A program made the position numbers and the translations under genes. A stretch of 64,000 bases of DNA from WHTK01 sp963731765. Its GTDB lineage: Bacteria; Chloroflexota; Dehalococcoidia; DSTF01; WHTK01. Of this stretch, positions 8,278 to 15,807 are shown in pieces. The notes beneath the pieces were generated by a model that had not been told where the DNA came from, searched no databases, and was given only the letters and a program-made list of their open reading frames with translations. Position 1 is the first letter of the stretch. The number at the start of each line of letters is the position of its first letter. The stretch spans positions 1 to 64,000 of the forward strand of contig CAVSWS010000039.1 of NCBI GenBank assembly GCA_963731765.1, read 5' to 3'.

Positions 8278-8439
8278 ATCGTCATGCTGGTTGGGCCAGA
8301 GATGACTGTGAGGATCGATTGGTGGGAGATTCTTCGGCGTACCCAGGCGTTTACGCACGAGCATGAACGCGGCGAAGAACAGAGGCAGTGCAATGAGCAC
8401 CACCAGGGGTGAGACCCCTGGTGGAATGTCAAAACCCAC
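8272..8439 (-). CDS. Small single-span membrane protein downstream of nadA
   Basis: GTG-initiated frame of 55 residues beginning one codon after the nadA stop and in the same frame as nadA. After GFDIPPGVSP comes a clear transmembrane helix (LVVLIALPLFFAAFMLV), then RKRLGTPKNLPPIDPHSHLW and a polar end. The positive residues right after the helix fit an N-out/C-in orientation. No function is recognised. There is no strong Shine-Dalgarno; it could be translated by reinitiation after nadA. A strong DNA hairpin lies inside its N-terminal coding part. Confidence 0.5.
   Translation of the reverse strand: MGFDIPPGVSPLVVLIALPLFFAAFMLVRKRLGTPKNLPPIDPHSHLWPNQHDDQ
8400..8424 (-). other. Strong hairpin just after nadA
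   Basis: CCACCAGGGGT / GAG / ACCCCTGGTGG: 11 perfect pairs around a 3-base loop, 19 bases past the nadA stop. No T-tract follows on the minus strand, so intrinsic termination is doubtful. It may protect the nadA mRNA 3' end, or it is a copy of an intergenic palindrome like that at 40895-40913. Confidence 0.45.
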
Positions 8440-8442
8440 CGC

Positions 8443-9663
8443 CTACTTCACGCTGAGCATGCGGTCGAGGGCGATCTTGGCGTACTCCGCTGTCTCGGCG
8501 TCAACGGTGACCTGGTTGACGATGCGGCCTTCCGCCAGCTCCTCGAGCGTCCAGGCGAGGTACGCCGGGTGGATGCGGTACATCGTGCTGCAGGGGCAGA
8601 CCACCGGGTCAAGGCAGAAGATCGTCTTGTCCGGGTTCTCGTGCGCCAGGCGGCTCACGAGGTTGATCTCGGTGCCGACGGCGAACTTGCTGCCCGGCGC
8701 GCCCTTGGCGATCGTCTGGACGATGAACTCGGTCGAGCCATTGGAGTCGGCGGCCTGCACGGTCTCGTAGCGGCACTCAGGGTGCACGACGACGTGGATG
8801 TCGGGGTACTTCGCTCGTGCCGCCTCAATCTGGCTCACGGTGAAGCGCTGGTGTACGGAGCAGTGCCCCTGCCAGAGCAGCACCCGAGAGCGCTCCAGCT
8901 GCTCGACGGTCATGCCGCCCAACGAGCCGTAGGGCTGGTTGTAATTCCACAGCGTCATCTGGTCCAGCGGGATGCCCATCTTGGCGCCGGTGTTGCGGCC
9001 CAGGTGCTGGTCAGGGAAGAAGAGCACCTTCTCGCCGCGCTCGAAGGCCCAGCGCAGGACGGCATCGGCGTTGCTCGAAGTGCAGACGATGCCGCCGTGC
9101 TTGCCGCAGAACGCCTTCAGCGAGGCGGCAGAGTTCATGTAGGTGACCGGGATGACCTTATCGGCGACACCGGCTTCTTCCAGCTCCTCCCAGGCGGCGT
9201 AAACGTCATCCGGGTCGGCCATGTCGGCCATGGAGCAGCCCGCGGCCATGTTGGGGAGCATCACCGTCTGGTGCGGCGCGCTGAGGATGTCGGCAGCTTC
9301 GGCCATGAAGTGCACGCCACAGAACACGATGTAGTCCGCTTCGGCGTGCTCGGCGGCCCACTGCGACAGCTTGAACGAGTCGGCCCGAAAGTCGGCGAAC
9401 TGAATGATGTCTTCGCGCTGGTAGTGGTGGCCGAGCACGACAAGCTTCGAGCCGAGCTTTTTGCGCGCCTTCGCCACGCGGGCGACGAGTTCGTCAGCGC
9501 CGAGGTCCCAGTATTCCTTCGGGATGTCCTGCTGCCAGTACGCGAAGGAGCTCTCGCTGGAGAGGGGCTGCGTCTGAATGCCCGTATCGGTCTCGCAAGC
9601 GATGCCTGCAAGACCGGAAGTTACGTTGGTGAGGGTAATTATGTCGTCGGACATAGAGGCCAT
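8443..9663 (-). CDS. nadA: Quinolinate synthase
   Basis: Condenses iminoaspartate (from NadB) with dihydroxyacetone phosphate to quinolinate using a [4Fe-4S] cluster. The 406-residue product is of the long NadA type. Candidate cluster cysteines lie in AAGCSMADMAD, HPECRYETVQ and VVCPCSTMYRIHP, in the spacing expected of three NadA repeats. Other landmarks are VVLGHHYQREDIIQFAD near residue 75-90 and YMNSAASLKAF. Either of two Met codons (9663 or 9654) could start the protein. Transcription comes from a consensus promoter 80 bp upstream followed by two NrtR-type palindromes. The Fe-S dependence ties it to the suf operon in this window. Confidence 0.96.
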   Translation of the reverse strand: MASMSDDIITLTNVTSGLAGIACETDTGIQTQPLSSESSFAYWQQDIPKEYWDLGADELVARVAKARKKLGSKLVVLGHHYQREDIIQFADFRADSFKLSQWAAEHAEADYIVFCGVHFMAEAADILSAPHQTVMLPNMAAGCSMADMADPDDVYAAWEELEEAGVADKVIPVTYMNSAASLKAFCGKHGGIVCTSSNADAVLRWAFERGEKVLFFPDQHLGRNTGAKMGIPLDQMTLWNYNQPYGSLGGMTVEQLERSRVLLWQGHCSVHQRFTVSQIEAARAKYPDIHVVVHPECRYETVQAADSNGSTEFIVQTIAKGAPGSKFAVGTEINLVSRLAHENPDKTIFCLDPVVCPCSTMYRIHPAYLAWTLEELAEGRIVNQVTVDAETAEYAKIALDRMLSVK

Positions 9664-9691
9664 AGCCTGCTGCCTCCCTGTCTAGGTACTT

Positions 9692-9708
9692 AGTGTCACC
9701 GTGACACT
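9692..9708. promoter_or_regulatory. NrtR-type operator 1 of nadA
   Basis: AGTGTCAC-C-GTGACACT: 8-bp perfect arms around one base, starting 28 bp before the nadA ATG. Same core and geometry as the nadB site. Two sites side by side suggest tighter or cooperative control of nadA. Confidence 0.75.
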
Positions 9709-9714
9709 TAACTT

Positions 9715-9731
9715 AGTGTCATTATGACACT
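9715..9731. promoter_or_regulatory. NrtR-type operator 2 of nadA
   Basis: AGTGTCAT-T-ATGACACT: 8-bp perfect arms around one base. Its centre is 23 bp from that of operator 1, about two helical turns, so two dimers could bind on the same DNA face. It lies at the expected transcription start. Confidence 0.75.
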
Positions 9732-9744
9732 TACTAGGGTTGCA

Positions 9745-9773
9745 ATGCTATCAGCGACCAATACAGGTGTCAA
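9745..9773 (-). promoter_or_regulatory. nadA promoter
   Basis: On the minus strand TTGACA (9768-9773), 17-bp spacer, TAGCAT (9745-9750). Near-perfect sigma-70 elements. The predicted start (about 9738) is directly followed by both palindromes. Confidence 0.7.
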
Positions 9774-9853
9774 TCAATACCCCGTAGGGGTTAGGAAGGG
9801 CGCGGCAAATGCTTCATAGTCGATAGTGAAGCGAGGTGCAAACTCACGTGTCA

Positions 9854-10972
9854 ATGCGAACCCGGCTGCTCTGCCTCGGCCTGCTAGCGATCGCCGTGAT
9901 CGCAGTAGCAGGCTGCGGGCGCCTGAAAGAGCGGCGAGATGCCCGGCAGACGGCCACAGCGGCCGCCTCGGCGCCGCAAGCCACGACGGCACCTGTTACA
10001 CCGACCGGGACCCCCGAAGCCGCGTCAGCCGCCATATCGCCGCAGCAGGACACGCTGGAGACCAGCGCGACTGCCTCACCGTCGCCAACACCTGCGCCAG
10101 GCAGCCTTACACCGCTGCAGCCGGCTCCTGACGCCACGTCGACAGCCAGCTGCCCATCCGGCGCCTCGGTCGGGCTCTCCGTGAACACGATGACCTCAGG
10201 CGGCATCCAGCGTAGCTACCGGCTGTACGTGCCGACATCCTATGACGGGTCCAGTCCCCTGCCACTGGTGCTGAACTTCCACGGCCTGGGCGGCTCAGCC
10301 AAGCAGCAGGAGGGCGCCTCCCACTTCATCGATATCGCCGAGCGCGAGGGTTTCGTGCTCGTGAGCCCGGACGGCACGAATCAACCGCGTCGCTGGTTTA
10401 TCTACGGGCCGCTGGAGCGCGGTTATGTCGACGACTACGCCTTCGTCGACGACCTCATCGACCAGGTGAGCGCCTCGGTATGCATCGACCCATCACGCAT
10501 CTATGCCACCGGCATGTCCAACGGCGCCGCCCTCTCGGCCCAGCTCGGTTGCAACAATGACCGCATCGCCGCCGTGGCACCCGTAGCCGGCGCCGTGTAT
10601 TCGCCGCTGCTGTGCGGCGGCACGAAACCGGAGCCGATCATCGCCTTCCACGGCACGGATGACCCGCTGGTGCCGTTCAATGGAGGCACTGGTGGCCGTC
10701 TGAACGCCACGCTCCAACCCCTTCGCCAGACCATGCATGACTGGGCGGTACACAACAGCTGCGACCTCACACTGCAAACGCAGCGCGTCGCCTCTGACGT
10801 CACGCTGGAACGCTATACGAACTGCGACCAGGGCGCCGACGTGGAGCTCTACGTCATCGAAGGTGGCGGACACACGTGGCCGGGCTCAGACCGGCAGCCA
10901 CGCATCCTGGGCAACACAACGCAGTCGATTGATGCATCGGAGCTGATCTGGCGCTTCTTCGCAGCGCACTGA
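9854..10972 (+). CDS. Secreted PHB-depolymerase-family esterase, lipoprotein
   Basis: Alpha/beta-hydrolase of the PHB depolymerase/LpqC esterase family, predicted extracytoplasmic and lipid-anchored. MRTRLLCLGLLAIAVIAVAGC is a lipoprotein signal with the lipobox Cys at residue 21. A Ala/Thr/Pro-rich linker (about 30-100) precedes the catalytic domain. The nucleophile elbow GMSNGA has its Ser near residue 222; AFHGTDDPLVPF gives the acid and GGGHTWPG the histidine. The oxyanion region LNFHGLGGS is present. Start at 9854 (not 9836) puts the charged n-region directly before the hydrophobic core. Likely substrates are polyesters, feruloyl or short-chain esters; this cannot be narrowed. Confidence 0.85.
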   Translation: MRTRLLCLGLLAIAVIAVAGCGRLKERRDARQTATAAASAPQATTAPVTPTGTPEAASAAISPQQDTLETSATASPSPTPAPGSLTPLQPAPDATSTASCPSGASVGLSVNTMTSGGIQRSYRLYVPTSYDGSSPLPLVLNFHGLGGSAKQQEGASHFIDIAEREGFVLVSPDGTNQPRRWFIYGPLERGYVDDYAFVDDLIDQVSASVCIDPSRIYATGMSNGAALSAQLGCNNDRIAAVAPVAGAVYSPLLCGGTKPEPIIAFHGTDDPLVPFNGGTGGRLNATLQPLRQTMHDWAVHNSCDLTLQTQRVASDVTLERYTNCDQGADVELYVIEGGGHTWPGSDRQPRILGNTTQSIDASELIWRFFAAH

Positions 10973-11282
10973 TGCTGGTTGTTGGTCTTCGGTTGTTGGT
11001 TTTCAGTGGTTAGCTACCAGGAGGCCGGCGTCCCCTTGGCTCCGTCATCCTGAGCGATAACGACAGATCTGGCAGGGCTTCATCGAAGCATCTCCTGCCA
11101 TTCGCCGATGGCATTGCGTGGTGTGCGCCCGGCCAGCTCATGGGCGCCCGCGCGACAAAGACGAGATCACACTCACGCTGGATTGCAGCTAAAGGACGAT
11201 GCGCGTCGAAGCGTCTGGAGCCTTCGTCCCGCGACTAAGAACTGCAGGACCAACAACCGATCACCAACCACCATCGACGGCC
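10973..11282. other. Noncoding gap bounded by an 11-bp inverted repeat
   Basis: No convincing gene. GGTTGTTGGTC (10977-10987) and its exact reverse complement (11248-11258) bracket about 260 bp; a further GGTTGTTGGT copy lies at about 10991-11000. The two flanking genes converge here, so terminators are expected, but no stem with a U-tract was seen. Confidence 0.4.
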
Positions 11283-11909
11283 CTACAGCGTCATCGGCTG
11301 GCGCGAGGTGAACTCGAAGAGCTCCGCGGGGCGATGGGCGCCGCCGGAGTAGGTGCGGCCGGTGGGCCGGATGATGCCCTGCGAGAGCATGCGCCGGCGG
11401 AAGTTACGCTTATCGAATCGGCGACGGAAGATCGTCTCGTAGAGGGCCTGGAGGTCGCTCAGCGTGAATTCGAGGGGCATGAGGCTGTAGGCGACGTTGG
11501 TGTACTCGAGCTTGTTGCGCAGCCGGAGGATGGCGTTCTCGATCACGCTGTCGTTGTCGAAGGCGAGCTCCGGCAGCTCCCGGATCGAGAACCAGCGCGG
11601 CTCCCACACCGGCTCCTCGCGCAGGCGCACGCGCTTCAGGTCGATGAGTGCGAAGTGCGCCACGGCCACAGCACCACGCTCGTCGCCGAGGCCTGAGAAG
11701 GTGTAAAGCTGCTCCAGGTAGACGTCGTGCACGCCGGTCTCTTCTACCAGCTTGCGTGCCGCCGCTTCGCCCAGCGTCTCGTCCTGGTGCAGCAGACCGC
11801 CGGGGAGGGCCCACATGCCCTGGTAGGGCTCGCCGGAGCGATGGATGAGCAGCACACGCAGCTCTCCCTCGCTGACGGTGAGGATGACGACGAGAACGGC
11901 TACCCGCAT
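11283..11909 (-). CDS. nrtR: NrtR-type Nudix transcriptional regulator of NAD metabolism
   Basis: 208-residue two-domain regulator: Nudix domain (about 1-135) followed by a C-terminal winged helix (about 140-208). The Nudix box runs GLLHQDETLGEAAARKLVEE then TGV, so the invariant Arg-Glu pair reads Arg-Lys, implying weak or no hydrolase activity and a ligand-sensing role. The segment LEYTNVAYSLMPLEFTLSDL, then LQALYETIF and RRRFDKRNFRRRM, is the diagnostic NrtR winged-helix signature. NrtR proteins are known to repress NAD biosynthesis genes and release DNA on binding ADP-ribose or related metabolites. Matching palindromes before nadB and nadA are the likely targets. None was seen before nrtR itself. 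Confidence 0.88.
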   Translation of the reverse strand: MRVAVLVVILTVSEGELRVLLIHRSGEPYQGMWALPGGLLHQDETLGEAAARKLVEETGVHDVYLEQLYTFSGLGDERGAVAVAHFALIDLKRVRLREEPVWEPRWFSIRELPELAFDNDSVIENAILRLRNKLEYTNVAYSLMPLEFTLSDLQALYETIFRRRFDKRNFRRRMLSQGIIRPTGRTYSGGAHRPAELFEFTSRQPMTL

Positions 11910-11980
11910 ACCTCCCGAGTATACGGGGCCGGTCTGGAGCGCGCTGTGACAGGGGTTGCGGCCCGCCCTATAACCTGTCG

Positions 11981-12409
11981 TCAGGCGAGGTCGAGATGAT
12001 AACGGCGCATCAACACGTCGTGGGTGTAGCCGGCAGCCTCCCAGAACCCCGTCGCATAATCGTGATTGCCCTCGACAAGGGCAGTGATCCGGCCGCAGCC
12101 CTGCGAACGCAACCAGGCATGCGCTTCATCGACCAGCCGCGTGGCGACACCCCGGCGCTGAAAGCTTGGGAGCACGGCCAGGCGATACAGGTTTCCCCGC
12201 CAGCCGTCATTCGCAACGATGACGGTGCCGACGATGACGTCGCCGGCTTCCGCGAGAATCAGGCGCACAGCCGGGCCGTGCGAGAGCAACGCTGGCAGGT
12301 CCTGGGCGCTGGAACGCGACGACTCCTGGTACGCCTCATCCCACAACGCCAGGACAGCCTCGATGTCATCGCGGTTCGCGTCACGCAGGGACACGACAGG
12401 GCCGTTCAT
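11981..12409 (-). CDS. GNAT family N-acetyltransferase
   Basis: 142-residue acetyltransferase from MNGPVVSLRDANRDDIEAVL; the longer upstream frame is Arg-rich and antisense to YjbR, so it was trimmed. The acetyl-CoA loop is LYRLAVLPSFQRRGVATRLV (about 73-92), followed by RITALVEGNHDYATGFWEAA, the typical beta5-alpha4 end of GNATs. It follows the YjbR-like gene by 5 bp, so the two share a transcript with the DinB pair. Substrate unknown. Confidence 0.88.
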   Translation of the reverse strand: MNGPVVSLRDANRDDIEAVLALWDEAYQESSRSSAQDLPALLSHGPAVRLILAEAGDVIVGTVIVANDGWRGNLYRLAVLPSFQRRGVATRLVDEAHAWLRSQGCGRITALVEGNHDYATGFWEAAGYTHDVLMRRYHLDLA

Positions 12410-12414
12410 GGCGC

Positions 12415-12792
12415 CTATCGCTGGCGCTTGCGAGAACCGCCGCGGCGGATGAGGTCGTAGCTCATCGAGATGAGGGCCATCACCTGGTCGAGCGCGTCTT
12501 CGTCTTCGACGGCGACGGTGACCCAACCGTAGCGACCGACGTACGGCGCTACGGTGATGTGCGGCATCTGAACCAGGATCTCGGCGTCGTCCGGGGCCGC
12601 CTTCACTGTGACAGACGTGGTGCCGTCATCTGCGCCGAGGGCCGCGAACATCTTCGCCCCGATCTTGTAGACGATGTCGCCCCAGGGGTGGTCCTCCCAC
12701 ACATCAGCGAGGTCCAGGCAGTAGGCCCGGATGTCCTCCGCGTAAGGCGTGTTGGGTAGCTCTACGCGGGTGTCGTCGGGTTCGTTCATCAT
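12415..12792 (-). CDS. MmcQ/YjbR family protein
   Basis: 125-residue protein of the MmcQ/YjbR-like fold. The family pattern is visible: EDIRAYCLDLADVWEDHPWG, then VYKIGAKMFAAL, then TVKAAPDDAEIL, a WVTVAVEDEDALDQVMALI helix and the ending SYDLIRRG. Members are small cytoplasmic proteins of uncertain function, some described as DNA-binding. It sits between a DinB gene (6 bp away) and a GNAT gene. Confidence 0.82.
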   Translation of the reverse strand: MMNEPDDTRVELPNTPYAEDIRAYCLDLADVWEDHPWGDIVYKIGAKMFAALGADDGTTSVTVKAAPDDAEILVQMPHITVAPYVGRYGWVTVAVEDEDALDQVMALISMSYDLIRRGGSRKRQR

Positions 12793-12798
12793 TCGACT

Positions 12799-13272
12799 TT
12801 ACGTCTGTGCGCCACGGTTCGCATAGGCTTCAAGTTGTTCGGCGTGCTCATAGCAGTGGGTTGCAGCCCGGCGCAGCCAATCCTCGGCAGTCAGAGATTG
12901 CCCATCGTTTTGCTCGACGAGCCGCAGCCAGTCATCCTCTGCAAGGCCGTCCAGCAGCTCCAGGTTTGCGTCCGCCGAGGCCTTCAGGAGGGCGAGCGAC
13001 GTATCGAGCGGGCGCTGGTATTGCAGCCTTGCGGCGAACCCCTCCTCGTAGAACGCGGGCAGATGGACGGCGCCCTCGGCCAGGAGGAAGCGCAGACGAG
13101 CGCTACGGATAACTTCCGTGTCGGCCAGGTGGTGGACGAGCTGCCGCGGTGTCCACTCACCCGGCGGCGCCACGTCCAGACCGTAGCTGCCGATGTGGAA
13201 CAACGCGATCTGCAACGTCTCGAAGCTGCCGGCGTATCGCTCGATGAGCTGTTGGCGTTCTTCCGGTGTCAT
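12799..13272 (-). CDS. DinB family protein
   Basis: 157-residue four-helix-bundle protein of the DinB/YfiT superfamily, whose members often bind a divalent metal through three His and act as thiol-dependent transferases. Visible are GEWTPRQLVHHLADTEVI (first His pair, about 37-54) and ATHCYEHAEQLEAYANR near the end, supplying the third His. It follows another DinB gene by 3 bp. Role unknown; detoxification by thiol transfer is the family-level guess. Confidence 0.82.
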   Translation of the reverse strand: MTPEERQQLIERYAGSFETLQIALFHIGSYGLDVAPPGEWTPRQLVHHLADTEVIRSARLRFLLAEGAVHLPAFYEEGFAARLQYQRPLDTSLALLKASADANLELLDGLAEDDWLRLVEQNDGQSLTAEDWLRRAATHCYEHAEQLEAYANRGAQT

Positions 13273-13275
13273 GGC

Positions 13276-13809
13276 TCAAGCCCTTCCTTTGACTCGTGCC
13301 CTCGCTTGATCGAGCTGGCCGATGTGGTCCGAAGTATGGACGTGGTGGGAATAGACGGCCCATTGCAGCCAGGTGAACGGGCCGTACTCGAGGTGATCGG
13401 CCGTGAGTTCTCGTCCCAGGGACTCATCGGCGGCGTCCAGCACAGCGATGATGGCCTGCATGCCGTCCACGTACTCCTTGCGCAGCGATTCGAAGCTGCG
13501 GGGCGTGTCGGACGTTTGCCCGGGAGTGACGGGCGGGTTGACCCATTCGTGGCCACCTGACATCGCTTTCAGACGGGAAAGGCTGCGAGCGAGGCTGCTG
13601 TTGAGATGCGCCAGGACCTGCGCTGGCGTCCACTCTCCCTCCAGCGTAACGCGGCTGCCCTCCTCTTCGGTCAGGCCCTCCGTTGCAACTGTGATGCTAT
13701 CCGCATCGGCACGAACGAGGCGGCGGACATGGTCCAAACCCTGGGCCGCCTGCTCAGCCACGTAAGCCCGCACGGCGTCCCGGCCGGCATCCAGACGTAC
13801 GACTGTCAT
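13276..13809 (-). CDS. DinB family protein
   Basis: 177-residue DinB-like protein from the start MTVVRLDAGRDAVRAYV, chosen because GGAGG lies five bases before that ATG; an upstream start at 13836 is possible. The block GEWTPAQVLAHLNSSLARSL (about 63-82) is the first helix pair with His, and VYSHHVHTSDHIGQLDQARA near the C-terminus holds the other candidate metal ligands. Its start overlaps the stop of a 27-codon frame (ATGA), suggesting coupling. It is followed directly by a second DinB gene. Confidence 0.75.
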   Translation of the reverse strand: MTVVRLDAGRDAVRAYVAEQAAQGLDHVRRLVRADADSITVATEGLTEEEGSRVTLEGEWTPAQVLAHLNSSLARSLSRLKAMSGGHEWVNPPVTPGQTSDTPRSFESLRKEYVDGMQAIIAVLDAADESLGRELTADHLEYGPFTWLQWAVYSHHVHTSDHIGQLDQARARVKGRA

Positions 13810-13889
13810 GCCGGCCTCCAGTAGCGACAGTCGCATGAGCGGCCGAACAACCCATCCCCGGCTTGCCTTCTCGTTGGTTCGTTCGTCAT
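13806..13889 (-). CDS. Possible 27-residue upstream ORF coupled to DinB
   Basis: ATG at 13889 has a consensus AGGAGG six bases upstream, better than that of any following gene. It encodes MTNEPTRRQAGDGLFGRSC plus eight residues, and its TGA overlaps the DinB ATG as ATGA. It may be a leader peptide that delivers ribosomes to the DinB start, or the true N-terminus of DinB separated by an indel. No homology is recognised. Confidence 0.35.
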   Translation of the reverse strand: MTNEPTRRQAGDGLFGRSCDCRYWRPA

Positions 13890-13935
13890 CGAGTGCCTCC
13901 TGCGACAGCCCGAATGGACTTGCGGGGGAGCGGGG

Positions 13936-15237
13936 TTACAAAAGAAGGGGCAGTGCGTCGGCCGCCGTGGTGCCCTGCAGCGACCAGGCGGTGGCTCTAT
14001 CGATGTGGACGGTGACGACCTCACCGACAGCCGTTTCGCCGACAAAGTGAACGAGCTTGTTGCTGCGGGTGCGACCGTACCAGCGAGACTCCCGCCGGCC
14101 TTCGACGAGCACTTCCTGATCGGTGCCTTCGAGGCGCAGGTTGAGCTCGGTCGAGATGCGCTCCTCGACCTCTTCTACGGCCTGGAGGCGCTGTTTTTTG
14201 ACTTCCGGAGGTACATCGTCCTCCATCTTGCGGGCCGCGATTGTGCCGGGACGGGGCGAGTACATGGCAACGTGTACCTTGTCGAAGCGCACCTCTTCCA
14301 GCAGTTGCAGCGTGTCGTTGAACTCCTGCTCCGTCTCGCCGCAAAAGCCCACGATGATGTCGGTGGTGATCGAAGCATCGGGCATCATCGAGCGGATGAG
14401 GTCGACCTTCTCATGGAACTCGGCCAGCGTGTAGCCGCGGCGCATGCGCTCCAGCACGGGGTCCGAGCCGTGCTGCACGGGGATGTTGAAGAACTCCGTA
14501 ACCTTCGGGAGGTCGCGCACGGCCTCGATGATCTTCGGGGTCATGTTCTTGGGGTAAGACGTCAGGAAGCGGATGCGCTCCAGGTTCGGCAGGTCGTGCA
14601 TCGCCGCCATGAGGTCGCCGAGGTCGGGGCGCTGGTCCGAGAAATCGAGGCCGTACGCCTCGACGGTCTGGCCCAGCAGGGTCACCTCGCGCACACCGCC
14701 GTGCACCAGGTGCGCAACCTCCTGCACGATCTCGTCCATGGGGCGGCTGGTCTCGCGACCGCGGCGATACGGCACGATGCAGTAGGTGCAGAACTTGTCG
14801 CAGCCGTGGATGATCGGCACGTAGGCGGTCGGCCCCGTGGGCGTGGGGAAGGACGAAGGCCAGAACTCGCCGCCGGTGTCGTCGGCGATGCCGAGGCTCT
14901 CGAAGATGCCTTCGAAGGCCTGAGGTCGCGCAAAGTGGTCGACGTACGGGAAGCGCTTGCGCAGGTCGTCGTCCTTGGGGCCGACCATGCAGCCCATGAC
15001 GACGATCTTGAAGTCGGCCTGCCCCTTGCGCTTCATGGCAGCAAGGCGGCCGAGATGGCTAATCGCGCGCTGCTCAGACTTGTCGCGCACCACGCACGTG
15101 TTCAGTACGACGAGGTCGGCGTCCGTCGGCTCATCGATTGCCTGCCAGCCGAATCGGTCGAGGCCCGCCGCCAGTTTGGCGGAGTCCGCGACGTTCATCT
15201 GACAGCCTTCGGTCCAGATGTGATACTTCTGAGTCAT
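13936..15237 (-). CDS. miaB: tRNA-2-methylthio-N6-dimethylallyladenosine synthase
   Basis: Radical-SAM methylthiotransferase that adds the 2-methylthio group to i6A37 of tRNAs reading U-starting codons. The 433-residue protein has the three domains in order: N-terminal UPF0004 domain with cluster cysteines in TEGCQMNVADS, VVLNTCVVRD and VVMGCMVGPKD; the radical-SAM motif GCDKFCTYCIVPYRRG (CxxxCxxC) near residue 145; and a C-terminal TRAM domain (GTDQEVLVEGRRES to FVGETAVGEVVTVHI). The order of blocks fits MiaB better than MtaB or RimO. It needs Fe-S clusters made by the suf system. Confidence 0.94.
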   Translation of the reverse strand: MTQKYHIWTEGCQMNVADSAKLAAGLDRFGWQAIDEPTDADLVVLNTCVVRDKSEQRAISHLGRLAAMKRKGQADFKIVVMGCMVGPKDDDLRKRFPYVDHFARPQAFEGIFESLGIADDTGGEFWPSSFPTPTGPTAYVPIIHGCDKFCTYCIVPYRRGRETSRPMDEIVQEVAHLVHGGVREVTLLGQTVEAYGLDFSDQRPDLGDLMAAMHDLPNLERIRFLTSYPKNMTPKIIEAVRDLPKVTEFFNIPVQHGSDPVLERMRRGYTLAEFHEKVDLIRSMMPDASITTDIIVGFCGETEQEFNDTLQLLEEVRFDKVHVAMYSPRPGTIAARKMEDDVPPEVKKQRLQAVEEVEERISTELNLRLEGTDQEVLVEGRRESRWYGRTRSNKLVHFVGETAVGEVVTVHIDRATAWSLQGTTAADALPLLL

Positions 15238-15291
15238 TAGGGATGATTTTAGCCTGAGGTGGTAGGGCCAGTCACGAAAGATTCGTAGCGG

Positions 15292-15762
15292 CTAGCGGCG
15301 GCGGTCCCAGAAGCCCCGTCCCACCAGCCACTCCATCATGCTCGGCGGGTCGTACTCGTCGGGATCGCGCGGCTTTCGCTTGCCCGTGGCGAACTGATAC
15401 AGCTTGAACACACCGAAGCCAATGCCGGTGAGCGCGAACAGGCCCATGCCTGCTTGCAACATCAGAGGCGAATGCATAACGAAAGCGGCGACCATCAGCC
15501 CGAAGGCGAGCAGCACCAGGCCGGCGGCCACGAATTCCTCCGGCGGCGCTGTATCGGACTCCCGCTCATGGCTGGAACGCATGAGGTCAGGGCCCTCGAG
15601 ACTTCCACCGAAGCCACGCGCGGCGGGTCGAACCGGCCGCGGTTCATAGTCCTCGAGGCGGGCGTTACAGGCAGGGCAGCGCGGATCCGCGCCCAACACC
15701 TCGTAGCTGGCCCCGCACTTACCGCAGCCAACTATGTTCCGGCGGCGCTGACGTCGTGACAT
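15292..15762 (-). CDS. Zinc-ribbon protein with two membrane helices
   Basis: 156 residues from MSRRQRRRN. A zinc ribbon with two CxxC pairs (CGKCGASYEVLGADPRCPAC) lies at about 13-33. A charged linker leads to two hydrophobic helices (EFVAAGLVLLAFGLMVAAFV and MLQAGMGLFALTGIGFGVF), and a polar C-terminal tail ends RGFWDRRR. No function is recognised. It lies between miaB and the K+ channel gene, all on the minus strand. Confidence 0.7.
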   Translation of the reverse strand: MSRRQRRRNIVGCGKCGASYEVLGADPRCPACNARLEDYEPRPVRPAARGFGGSLEGPDLMRSSHERESDTAPPEEFVAAGLVLLAFGLMVAAFVMHSPLMLQAGMGLFALTGIGFGVFKLYQFATGKRKPRDPDEYDPPSMMEWLVGRGFWDRRR

Positions 15763-15807
15763 AGCCCAAGTATAGCGGGGCATCCCGACGATTACTGGAC
15801 AACGACG

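Noticed and set aside
8400..8424. Hairpin after nadA taken as an intrinsic terminator
   Set aside because: No T-tract follows on the minus strand and an open frame runs through it; kept only as a hairpin.
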